A stretch of 64,000 bases of DNA. It comes from Ficedula albicollis. Taxonomy: Eukaryota > Chordata > Aves > Passeriformes > Muscicapidae. The notes below the pieces were generated by a model that saw nothing but the letters and a program-made list of their open reading frames with translations, did no database searches and was not told the DNA's origin. Position numbers and translations under genes: made by a program. Of this stretch, positions 51,476-64,000 are shown piece after piece. Every line of letters begins with the position of its first letter. The first letter of the stretch is position 1. Location of the stretch: the NCBI RefSeq assembly GCF_000247815.1, contig NC_021673.1:112456894-112520893 (forward strand), given 5' to 3'.

Positions 51476-52403
51476 TGGACAGGCAGGCTGATGTCATGGC
51501 AAAAAAGTTGAGATAAATTTATCCACATGTTATCTTGAAAGCATTACTTAGACTCCAGAACTCTAGTTCTCACTGATGAACATGCACGTGTTGTTATTAT
51601 TCTGCACACACCTCGCAGTTTCTGTTCGGCTAAGATTTTAAAACACTTAATTCACCTTAATTAAGTTCCTGGGTACCTCATGTGGTGTGAAATTTATTTT
51701 GTCTACTTACAAGGCTGGAACCCAAAGTATATTTCAAAGTCAACATTTTCAAACTTGTGTAGTTTCCCTCAGGCACACAAACCCAGGAATTTGAGTACTC
51801 ATAGAAGTGGCTTCATTTTCAGAGATACCCATCAACATAACTAAATCCTACTCACTTCAAAAGTAGCAGCAGATGCCCATCAGCTCTAAAACTCAGCTCA
51901 CCAGTCCATAGTCTAAACTAACCAGGAATATTCATGGCAAGAGGCTGAGCCCAAGAGAGTTGATAGACTCACAAGAAATCAGTAGAAAAGGCTGTAAGAG
52001 ACCTCAACACTCATGACAACCACTCCTACTCTTTTGCAGCCTTGATAGCCTCATGTTAATAGAAAACACATGAATGGGAAATACTCTTCTTGTACATTGT
52101 TTTCCTTTATTAACATATCCATCAATCTTGCACTGGTGGGTTTTCCTTATCTGGGCAATTAGTAGAAGTTCCTTCTACAAAAGCCGCCAAGAAAACAAGC
52201 CTCAACAACAGGTTTGCTCCAGACTCTTCCAGTTTTTAAACAATGCACTAAGGCTCTGCTCTCTGCATTAGGGAGTGCAAAGAAAAGGAAAGAATACAAC
52301 CATGAAGTGGCAATCCTGTGGTTATAAATGCACCCAGCGTAGTGTTACACATCAGAAAGGGAAATGCATCTTAAGACATTCAAGTGATCATGACCATCAA
52401 TGC

Positions 52404-52421
52404 AAAAAAAAAAAAAAAAAA
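52404..52421. repeat. (A)18 homopolymer
   Basis: Eighteen consecutive A on the plus strand, no adjoining element recognised. Confidence 0.9.
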
Positions 52422-52730
52422 TTCAACTATACTTTTCTCTTAACTCAGGGCTATAGTAAACCCAGAATTCTGGATCATTAATTAGCTTTCCATATAGGCT
52501 ATCACCATGGCTTTGAGTATGGAGAGAGCTGGCTAGCTCTTCAGAGCAAGGACTTGACAGATATGATGGCATCCCTGCTCCTGCTTCAGCACTGACCTCA
52601 AACACAGCAGAGTCAAGCTGAACTCCAGGTGTTTGCCACAGAACTCAGGCAACAAACAAAACCAGCCATCAGACCAGCACAGACCCAGCAAGGGCAGGTG
52701 AATCATATCTCATTACATCAACATATCATT

Positions 52731-52866
52731 ACATCATCATATCTCATTACATCAAAGGATTTGAGAGACTGGAGTCTGACAGTGATACAAGAGTGGTGAG
52801 TTTACCGACATCATCATATCTCATTACATCAAAGGATTTGAGAGACTGGAGTCTGACAGTGATACT
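52731..52866. repeat. Direct tandem duplication, 77-bp unit
   Basis: The 58-bp segment starting ACATCATCATATCTCATTAC and ending CTGACAGTGATAC occurs at 52731 and again at 52808 without visible difference; the 19-bp remainder of the unit is not repeated. The left flank also has smaller repeats of ATCTCATTACATCA. Confidence 0.88.
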
Positions 52867-53090
52867 ATCAAAATAAGCTGCAAGAATCTCAGAAAAGGGG
52901 GCTGTAGTAACCTGCAGCAGAAAAAATCATCTCAGAGAGGTGTGGATACCAACCTAGAGATAATAGAAAAAGAGATACATACTATCCAAATCAAAATTTC
53001 AGTTGCAGATATTTTGTTTGTTAGCACCAAAAACTCAATTTCATCTTCAGAAACCAGGATGGTCTCGAGCAACCCTTTTCTTCTCAAAAG

Positions 53091-53246
53091 GCATCTGAAG
53101 GGGTGCATACTTGACAATCTAGCTGCAGTCTGCTAAACTGAACAAATGTTGGAAGCATCCATTTGCGGGCATCTGAAGGGGTGTATACTTGACAATCTAG
53201 CTGCAGTCTGCAAAACTGAACAAATGTTGGAAGCATCCATTTGCCC
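53091..53246. repeat. Direct tandem duplication, 78-bp unit
   Basis: Copies at 53091-53168 and 53169-53246 begin GCATCTGAAGGGGTG and end AAGCATCCATTTGC, with about two substitutions. Because 78 is a multiple of three, the ORF across it shows a repeated peptide, which is a by-product. Confidence 0.9.
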
Positions 53247-53902
53247 GTGACTGAAAAAAATGTTTTGCCATCGAGAGCATGAGATCTGATCTTCAACAAT
53301 TACCTTCCCAGCTCCTGGATGGGCATTTCAGTGCAACAAAAGTGTCATATGAAAACTGCTTATTTCAATGAATTTTGGCTTCCATAGTTGACTGCAAAGA
53401 TAGCCATGATTAGTAACACATGTTTAATAGAGAGGAAATCTAATTATCTGGGATTTTAACTATGAACTCAATGAAAGCCATAAGGTACAATGTAAAATTT
53501 ATTTTGGACAAAGGAATTTTATGAGGTTTTGTTATCACATAAAATGAATTAACAAACATCATAACCTATAGGTGAACAGGCATCAAGAATCTCTTCCTAG
53601 CCCTACAGCACTACTAAGAGAATGACCTGAATTCCCACACACCAAGTCCTGCATAATTTCTTTCTCTTTATGGATAAAGTACAGACATTAAGAATATCCT
53701 GATTTTGTCAAAATGTAAAGCACAATAAAGTCTCTTGCAAATTATGGCCAATAAATTGTTTAGTTCTTCGGTTCAAAGAATGTTCAAAAATTTGCTGAAT
53801 GTATGGAAGCTGCTTTATGAATAGACATTTTTTGCCTCTTCTAATTTGCACCTATTGCCCCAGGCACACTAGAAAGAATGCAAAAAAAAATTTCTAGAAA
53901 TA

Positions 53903-54223
53903 CTAAAAAACCAGTCTTATCATGAAGATTTTGGTTTTCATCCTTTCGTTCTCCATGTAGGCGTGTTTGGCAGAAGGCCCCAAGTACCAGTTTTCATTGC
54001 AGCAGAGCTCACAGTAATGCTCACTGAAGATGATGCTCATATAGTACACGTTGCTGACCACTGACAGAATGAAGTTTAGGCAGACAAATACTAAGGTGAG
54101 AATGATTTGCTGCAGACATTGATTCTTGGTTTTCTTCTCTGACTCTATTAGAATTTTTTTCTTATATTTTGTCCAATACTTAAAAAAAAATAGAAAATAA
54201 TTAGGTAATGTTTGCATTAGCAA
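53903..54223 (-). CDS. Candidate unassigned coding exon with a membrane segment
   Basis: A minus-strand ORF ends at TAG 53903-53905. Its inner part has coding-like codons (many ending in C or G, such as GTC, AAC, ATC, TTC, GTG, TAC) although the DNA around it is AT-rich. The peptide has a hydrophobic stretch of about 20 residues (IILTLVFVCLNFILSVVSNV), then a cysteine cluster (YCELCCNENW) and a polar tail. A run of T followed by AAG at 54179-54181 could be a splice acceptor, making this the last exon of a nested or retrocopied gene. No upstream exon was found, and I do not recognise the family. Confidence 0.28.
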   Translation of the reverse strand: MLMQTLPNYFLFFFKYWTKYKKKILIESEKKTKNQCLQQIILTLVFVCLNFILSVVSNVYYMSIIFSEHYCELCCNENWYLGPSAKHAYMENERMKTKIFMIRLVF

Positions 54224-57200
54224 TAATCATTCCTTTTGCTTCTAAAAGCAGAAGTCTAAGGGTAAGTGAATGTTTTATCTGGCAGGCCATGCTTAACTGT
54301 TACAAAGTTACAAGTTAAAGGTTCCTTTATTTCTAAAGTTGTCAGGCAATTTTCTATCTAGCCCCTGTATTAACTTAGAATCCATTTGAAGTTCTGAAAA
54401 CCCCATTATTCTTTATAAAACCAACCCCATACTGTTGATCTTTAAGTTTATACTTAAAAGTTAGCTTCCAGCTATTGGCTGGAAGATTTTTTAAAGTCAA
54501 TGTCCCCTCCTTTTTGGGGTAAAAGCTCTGATGTAATAGGCAGTTCAGCAGTGGCAACTGTTTTGGAAGAGTGGCACCTATCCAGTGCTCCTTCGGGAAG
54601 AACACAGAGGAGTGAGTGTCCTTCTCACCTTTGCCTCCTTGCACTACCAGATCTGAATGCTAAAGACATCCTTGCTAGCCACTGAGTATCTGGAGCTTTG
54701 TAAGGGAGGTGAATTCAAAGGAATGTTACTAGCAAAGCAAATTGGTGAATGAAGCACAAAACCTCCCGTGTCAGGGATCTTCTTGGTAAAGCTACTCAAA
54801 CAACAGATTTTTCTCACTGATGCAAGTTCTAAAAAACCTTTAAGTAATTCCCTTTATCCTGAATACAAAAAATAAAGAAAATGTCAAAGCTAAGTGCTTC
54901 TGCAAATTGCTTTTCCTTCCTCACCTCATTTTGTTTGGCCTTTTTTGGGTTTGGTTTGTTGGCTGGTTCCATTCTTTTGGCCTGACAGAGGTTGCAAAAT
55001 GGAAACGCTTCACAGAATGCTTCAAAGTCATCAAATCATCTTTTTAATTCTTTTCCCCTAGGAAATTTCAACCAACCCTTATTTTTTGATTTTCAGACTG
55101 TGAAAAGTCAAGAAAGTCCTTTTTTTTTTTGATTCTGCATCTGATGTCCATGTCAAGAGAAGGTCTCTGCATCACAGGCTGTGTTCTCTCCAGCTGAGGC
55201 TCCTTTTCCTGAGGAAGCCAAAGGAAAGAAACACACCTTGCTGCCAACACACTCAAGGTATGACTTGTTACCTTTTCCACTGGTTTATCTGTTTTTGTTT
55301 TTTTTTTTACTGAAAGAAGGCATCAGTTGGGGAATGGCAGGAAGAACCAACTGTGGCACCAACTTCTATTTACTTCCAGCTTCACTGCAAACCGTCTGCT
55401 TCCATTGAACTTGGCAGCTGACAATATTTGCTCAGTTTATTGTCTGCTTTCCAAGAATACAGCAAGTGTTGACTACTAAGTACTAGGCATGACGGTCTTT
55501 AAAGAAAATTTCAGGGAGGGAGCAAATATGAAAAATCATGCCAGGAACTATCTACCAGTGGTTTTCAACTTTCCATAGTCTTCAATTTCTTGGTAAACAT
55601 GTAATACCAGACAGAATCTGTTTCAACAAAACCAACATGAGAGATGTTTAGAGCAGGGGAGTCCAGCTCTAACCTTTATTTTAGAATTCCTATTCCCTGC
55701 TCCTTCTTTTCAGGCTATGCTGAGCAAAGGATAATAACAAACCTTGCTCTGATTTAGAAAACATCTTGGATTTTTAAAATGCAGGAGTTGTTTGAAAAGC
55801 TGAAAGAGTGGTTTTACAGATTATATGGATTTTTCCATAACATGAGTTTAACAGAACCAAAGATTTTCCCTGGAAAACTATTTTCTGTTGAGTTTGTGTT
55901 CTATGTTAGCTCTCCTCACTCCCCTCGCCCCCAAGGCTCCCTGTGCTTTCTCTTCAAGTACAAATCCGAACAATTACATCATCACAGCTCGGTTCCATTT
56001 ACTGCTCAGCAGTTACAGACTCAAAACCTCCATATTCTTCTGCTATAAAGAAAAAATTATAGTGACCCCAGGCCACAACATGCCCTCTAAGACCCTCTCA
56101 TTTCTATTTCTTCTCTCCACATGAAGGGGATGTACATGAGGCAAAGAGTGAACAGAAAAGTCTCAGACCAGTACCCAAGACATGCATGTCTGATGCTCAA
56201 CATGACCCTACAGCACCCCATTAGTAAAAGGAGGATTTTTGTCTGAAATCCAGGAGGATTTTGTCTGAAATGGGATTTCCTTGTCTAAAAAGCTCTGCAC
56301 CACTTGTGACCTATGTACTTCCCAACAGGACAGAAATGGATTGTGTTGCCAAAAGTTGGGCAACGATAGCCCAGGAGCTCATGGGGGACAGCTCTGCTTT
56401 TAGGGACCTGCATGACTTGTAAAGCTGCTATATAGACTGTCAGAGGTGGTGGAAAGGGATATTTTTGCTCCAGCATTTGAGGAAGAAATTCCCATTTCCA
56501 AAGGCACTTTGTCAACAGTTTGAGTGGCTTAGTAAGATTACTTGTTTTTAAACTTAGTTTAACTTTCCCTCTGGAACAAGCTGTTCTGAAATCCAGTGAA
56601 AGATTTCCCCTCAGAAAAAGAGTTTGGAGGTGCAGATGCAGGTATTTGAAGATGCTTCAAGTGTTAAAAAGGCAGGGTGATGAAGCCAAGGAGTAGCACA
56701 GTTCAGGAGCAGTGGGGATTGGTGCTTGTGTGATGTTGGGAGCCTGGTGGGAAGGGCACTCAGGAGTCAGGGTAACAGAGGATTCCAGAGAGGGGACAGA
56801 TAAAGTCCAGTAGCTGGGATCTGGGGAAGAGCCCTATCATCTAAGGACATAAATCAGGGCACTATTCCAGTTCACAAAGGACACTATTCCAAGTAGTCCT
56901 TCTGACTGGGAAACTGGCTGGCAGGGCAAGTGCCTGGCAACCCTTCACCTGCAGCTGTTGGAAAGATGGTTGTCCATAAAAAAGGCCATTAAATGCTCTT
57001 CATAAATTATGTTTCTCCCAACAAATACTATAACTGAGCCAATAAAAAAAAGGCTATCACCTATGCCTCTGCAGCTCTCAAGTATTTTACCAGCCAGGAC
57101 ACGTGTCTTCAAAAAGGCTCCCAGGGAGTTTCCTGACCCACAGCAGTCCTTTTAGGACAGTGGTGTTTCCTCTGTCCATAATGTGAGCCCCAGGCATCCC

Positions 57201-58184
57201 ACCCTTTAGGAAACTCCACATCTCTCCACTTACACTTCAGCATGAGCTTGTCTCCAATGGCAAATAAATGCACGTGAGGCAAGTAAGGAAAGTAGGTGAG
57301 ACTAACCAGGATTAAAGTGACTACAGGTCTGTGGTTCCCTACCCCACAGCCTCTAATGTGTCAGTCTCCCTCCTGCAGCTCAGCTCAGAGTCCTGGCACA
57401 TGTACAATTTCCTGATATTAATTCATGCACATGAAAACTGATCCAAAGCTCACTAAAATAAACCAGAGCCTCATATCTACTTCATCCACACTGTAACGCA
57501 AAAATTAGTAATTCACATACATTTTAAGATATGTTTTTCTTATCAGGATGTAAATTCAGGATCTGTGGTATTTCTCACTTGCAATTAATCATGAATAAGA
57601 ATATCAGTTAAAAATCCAAATATTGCTGTTATGATCACAAAGGGACAGGTAGGTGGTTGTAACCAGAACACAGAGTACATATCAATGAAAAAACACACAC
57701 ATTTTTACAACCACTAAACATGTCCTGCTGAGATTCTACAAAAATCTCAGTAGAAAAAAAAGTCAAACTGAACTACAGTCTGTGAGATTTGGAGACAAAC
57801 AGTGTATGCAAGAAGGAAATTATTTAATTGCCAAGGGATGTAACTGGTTTCTTCAAATTTTTAATCTCCTCTGTAGAAAGTAAATCAGACCAGGCACATA
57901 TTTCTTCCACAAAAATGCCACTGTCTCATTCTGTTCAGCACCTTACATTTTCCTTCTTCATCAACAGTTATCATCCTCCTACTGAATGAAAACTGTTCAT
58001 ATCATCTTCATCACCTGTCACTGTTTAATTTGCTATCACTTTCACTAATATTGCCTATCACCAAACAGTCTGGATGACACCCTCTCTCCACTGAAATGAA
58101 ATAAAAAGCCCCAGAAAACCAAACAGCAAACCAAACCACCTCTACAATTAGCTTTAGCAGGACCAGAATTTGCACTGCTAATCT

Positions 58185-58356
58185 CCCCATCTAGTAGTAT
58201 AGGGAACAAAAGTATAAAAAACAGCTAGGTCTCTACATGCTGGGACTTTGCTGAACCCATAAAACAGCACGGGCCCCCATCTAGTAGTATAGGGAATAAA
58301 AAACAGCTAGGTCTCTACATGCTCGGACTTTGCTGAACCCATAAAACAGCACGGGC
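58185..58356. repeat. Direct tandem duplication, about 90-bp unit
   Basis: Copies at 58185-58274 and 58275-58356 start CCCCATCTAGTAGTATAGGG and end AAAACAGCACGGGC. The second has an internal deletion of about 8 bp and one substitution. Confidence 0.9.
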
Positions 58357-59930
58357 AGACTTAGCCTTCTTCTCTCTTTGTCTCCTTATTTCACTCTTCT
58401 CTCTTGTGCTCTTTAATCCTGTATTTTCTGCCTAGGACTATTCCTCTGTTATGTCAGTTGGTTGATCCCCATCCATTTTTCCTCCCCCAAACCTGAAAAA
58501 GCTTTTCCAGAAACTGCAATGCTCAGATGTTATTGACAACAGATGCTGTTTCTGCCAAGAATTAGTGTTACCCCTTTTGTTTCATTCCCTATCTTCTTTT
58601 TATCTGACAGGGTCCTTTTTGCTTTGTTAGTTTCCTTTCCTGTCTGGTATCCCATTCTTACATTTTTCTCCCTTCAAAACTATCCTTCATTCACCTCTTC
58701 CCTCATTTGTACTTTCCTGCTTCCGCTACTTATATCCCATTTCTCCGCTGGGGTGTCTCAACTCCTTTCTTTTTCTGCATTTTCCCCTCTCTCCCAGTTT
58801 TACTTCCCTCAGTCCCCTCTGCCTTCAGGTACGGAGCTGTATTTGCTGCTCTGCCGGCAGATCCTGGGAGGGGCAAACCAGCCCAAACACCCTTTGCAGA
58901 AGGTGACAGAAGCTGCAGGTGGTGATGCTCTATCCTCAAACTTTTAAAAAATTGAAAATACATAAAAATACATACCATGTATTACATAAAATACATCATA
59001 TTACAAAATAAAGCACAGAAGTTTCAATCAACTTGATACTCTGGTGAAGATCTGAGAGTCAAATAAATGTCTGGAATATGAACTTTCCTCTATCTAAATG
59101 CATTTTCTTCCCAGAACTACAGAAGATGATAAAGCACAGAGCTACGGTCTCTTTCAGGGACAGACAAACATAATTTAAGCCTAATGTTCAGGGTCACTCA
59201 CCCCACTCCAAGTTGAAATCAACTATGATTTTTCCTAGTGACATCAAAACTGACTGTGTCTCCAGTGGCTTTAACAGCAGCTTGTATGCTGAGGCCCTGG
59301 TGAGGATCACTGAGCCAACACTATTACTAACTTTGCTTAGAGCTGAGCACCTGAGTAAATGTCAAATCAAAGCCAAAACCCCCATCCCCTGTGGAGAAGT
59401 CCTAAACCTCAGAGTGTACAGCGAGGCTCACAAGTCAGGAATATAATTCCTCAACTTTTAAAATTCTGATCATTTAATTTTTGTACCTTGAATATTAATT
59501 TTACAAAAATACATCAGGAAGTGAAGCACTACCTTCTCTCAGGAAATTTAATGAAAAAAACCCTACTCTCTCTGCAGGTAAATAGTGTTTTTCACTGCAG
59601 CACAAAAGAAAACTCAGGTACTTCCTAGCCCCAGCATTCTCTTGCACTTCACGATCTGCATTTGTGGCACAAACATTATAAATATCTTTGCCAACAGAGC
59701 ACAGACTGGCTCTTGTAAAACAAAATCTTTCCTCCAGCCCTGACCACAGGATTAACTTTATAGTTACATATCATAGGAGAATGAGCATATTTTGAGCTTC
59801 CCATTACATTCATTTCCATTATGAAATAGAAGTAGTCCTGATGCTAATGTACTCCAAAGTGTGCATATGGATATGTGACATAGGTCCTTTTCTTGAACTA
59901 GTTACAAAATAACAACAAAAAAAAAAAATA

Positions 59931-60784
<854 letters not shown>

Positions 60785-62844
60785 AAAAAAACCAAAAAGA
60801 AGGTTCTTTTTTAAAATGCAGAAAAATCATTGGCAAATGCCAACACTGAGTGCAATTTTCATTTCTTGAACATGCAGGAAGCAGGTGGCTATGGCACTGG
60901 GCTTGTATTTCTCACCTGCCCTTACTGTGCTGTGCAGGAGCTATTCCACTGCACAAGAGGAACAGTTAATCTCTTTCTAAAGACATGTGAATCTTTGGTG
61001 AATGACCTCTCATTAAATTCCAAATTACCAAAGTCACCATTACTCACAGAAAAAAGCAATCAGAGTTTTGAAGTCTTTTTCTGTGTAATAATTTTTATGT
61101 ATTTGCACATGTACTTCACTGTTAGTTACTTTTAAGATTTCCTTCTGCAACTTAGTTACTTAAGGAACTCTTCGCAGATTTTCTTCCTTAAAATAAAATT
61201 TTAGTGAATGAATGTCAACCGGGTAAAATTGCTACTTTTGAGAAACTATGAGTAACAGAGAGGACGAATCTGGAAATCTCTGTAGTCTTGAATGTTTCTT
61301 TTTTTTCCTCCTTCATGTTTAAGAAGGCATTTGAACTTAGGCAGCCTGGCAAAATCTTAAAGTGATTAAGATTCAAAGACGGGCCTTCGTGACCTTTATG
61401 AATTTCCAGGAATATCGTCCAAGAACAAAAAAGAAAATATAACAATTTCATTCTGCATTACTGAGCATTTCAACATCTCCAGCACTTTAACATTTGGAGT
61501 AAGTTCTAATGCCTGCTTATAAATAAATCTGAATGGTTTTGCTCCCAATCAAGAGAAGCTAGTTACAAGGCTGTTACTAGTCACACATTAAAGTTGGAAA
61601 ATACCACTGTCTTGCAGATCCATTACAAATAAAAAAAAGTAGCATCTGTGGTATTTGGAGTCTCTTGTAAGTCATTAAGTGCAACTTAGACTCTCACCTA
61701 GGACTACCTAATGTGCAATCCCTTTCTTTATGCTCCCACTTACAGGGAAAGCCAGCTCCCAGCACCAGCAGTATCAGATTCTTGCAGCGTCCATGACACT
61801 TGTAAGCATTCAGTGGTCAGAACACCACTACATATCCTTCAAATGACATGGACCACTGAAGCTGGAAAGGTATCTTCACTGAACCAAGCCGGCTGGTATC
61901 TCAGCAATCCACCAGGACACGAGCATCAGCTTGCCCCCGGTGGCAGAATCTTGCCTGAGGAGTTTGTGGGGTTTGCATGCTTGAAAGTCATCACTTTTGA
62001 GTGTTGAAATGCAAAGGGTAGACACCAACTTAAAACAGCAGCATCTCAGAAACACTTTATGCTGCAAAATAGTTGTATTTGATGTTTTTGATTTCAGAGC
62101 AAGAAACAGTTAGACAGCAAAGTGATAAGCATGACAGAACACTAACAGTGAGCTAGCCAGAAATAATAAAAGAGAGTACATCATCTCCAAAGTTAAACTG
62201 AGTGCCCATTACATAGAGCATAAAGAATCCTCTGCATTAATGCTAACCGAGTGTATTATCTAAAATATTTATTAATGTACTAGTTTTTTTCTTGTTGCTG
62301 TCAAATCATTAGTAATATTCACCTATTAGTTAAAAAGCTGAATAATACAAAGTGTGGTTTGATTTCTGGGCTACCATGCCACTGTAGAACCAACACTAGA
62401 AGAAGGCATTATCTTTCTATCTGTGAATGAAGTACAAACATGTTCTAAGAGAAGATCAAAAAATTTTGGTATGTTTGCTCCTTGTTAAACTATGTGCTTT
62501 GCATTCACTTCCTAACACCAACTTCATATCACCAATCTTTGACATCATGACTCACTACCTTACTAAAAGAAAATAACTGACATGTCACAGATGTAAGGAC
62601 TATGAAGTCACAAGTTTCCAGGCACAAACAGGGACATCACCCCAACATCAGCAATACCAGGGGTGAGCACAGATGATGCAGTCATTAACGAAAACAAGAG
62701 ATTTGGGACTTAGCTATTACGGTTTAAAGACATAACTCCTTGTTAAGGAATAACATCGTAGGAGGGAAAAAAATAATTAATTATGGCCAAAATAAAAAAG
62801 AAAACCCAAACGCAGACTCCCAACGCGCGGGCGGCCAGAGGGCC

Positions 62845-63398
<554 letters not shown>

Positions 63399-63437
63399 GG
63401 GACTGGCCGCTCCCGCAGCCCCCTCCCCGCCGCTCAC

Positions 63438-64000
63438 CTGCTGGCCAGGCTCTGCCGGCAGTGCTGCCTGAAGGGCATCAGGTGGTAGTTCATGGCGTCC
63501 AGCAGCAGCTTCTGGCACACGGGGTCGGTGCGCATGAAATCCACCGACTGCACCCGCTCCACCAGCTCCGGCGCCGGGATGAGGGCGAAGCGGAGGCGCT
63601 TCATCAGGTCCGGCGCGTACTGCATGCGGGTCTCCCGGTCGTGCTCCAGCCAGAGCACGGACATCTGGAAGAGCGCCAGCTCCGACTCGACGGGGGGGGG
63701 CAGCGAGTCGAGGAGGGCGCGCATCTCCTCGAAGTTGAGCAGCAGCACGTCCTCCACCAGGTACTTGTTGGCCAGCTTCTTGGTCTCCTCCAGGCCGTGC
63801 AGGGCGGCGATCTTGCACACCTGCTTGTAGTTCTGCACCGAGATCTGGTCGTTGAGGAACTGCACGCACAGCTTGGTGACCTGCGGGATGTGCAGGATCT
63901 TGCTGACCGACAGCACCTCCTCCACCGTGTCCAGCGAGAGGGTCACGTTGGCCGTGTACAGGTACTCCAGCACCAGCCGCAGCCCGATGGACGAGCAGCC
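63438..64000 (-). CDS. KLHL14: KLHL14 exon 1, 3' part (C-terminal BTB and BACK), partial
   Basis: The frame is open from the window edge and ends AGCAG before a GTGAGC donor (phase 2). It codes for 187 full residues starting GCSSIGLRLVLEYLYTANV. Visible residues 1 to about 55 are the end of the BTB fold; about 60 to 165 are the BACK domain (NYKQVCKIAALHGL, KYLVEDVLLLNFEEM). BTB-BACK-kelch proteins commonly use this region to dimerise and to bind Cullin-3. The peptide is almost identical to my memory of human KLHL14. The start codon and N-terminal half of the BTB lie beyond 64000. The exon is strongly GC-rich with C or G at most third positions, unlike the kelch exons, as expected next to a CpG-island promoter. 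Confidence 0.95.

Overview
The window is vertebrate nuclear DNA, most likely from a bird. It carries one gene that can be read with confidence: the 3' three quarters of KLHL14 (kelch-like 14, also called Printor), on the minus strand. Eight coding exons run from the right edge (exon 1, cut by the window end at 64000) to a TGA stop at 4202-4204. Placing every splice junction gives 1503 nt, which is 500 codons plus stop with all phases matching. The visible protein starts inside the BTB domain and continues through BACK and the whole kelch propeller; roughly the first 128 residues lie beyond 64000 (human length of about 628 recalled from memory). The avian assignment rests on one old CR1 LINE fragment, a few eroded palindromic interspersed repeats of the sauropsid type, the absence of mammalian SINEs and the low repeat load. 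It is an inference.

Layout, left to right: 1-1700 is probable intergenic DNA downstream of the gene. 1705-4201 is the probable 3' UTR. 4202-9247 holds exons 8, 7, 6 and 5. Exon 4 (15391-15469) and exon 3 (19944-20033) follow. Intron 2 (27.6 kb) contains a CpG-rich block at 31.1-31.6 kb. Exon 2 is at 47642-47763, then intron 1 (15.7 kb), then exon 1 (63438-64000).

Three things stand out around the gene. (1) The tail of exon 7, with its splice donor, is duplicated on either side of a perfect 930-bp (TCTCC)186 array. Read on the transcript strand, the array is (GGAGA)186, a purine motif bound by the splicing factor SRSF1. (2) The intron after exon 5 is forced by reading frame to use a GC donor, making it a GC-AG intron. 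(3) Two uninterrupted G runs of 852 and 550 nt, the second starting 41 nt from the exon 1 donor, are more likely assembly or sequencing artefacts than genomic sequence.

The introns also carry ten local direct tandem duplications (units of 42-282 bp, plus a weaker one at the left edge), most differing at 1-4 positions. Two unassigned minus-strand ORFs inside KLHL14 introns deserve a look: one at 53903-54223 with coding-like codon use and a predicted membrane segment, and a weaker one at 24180-24710. I found no RNA genes, CRISPR arrays, intact mobile elements or bacterial features.
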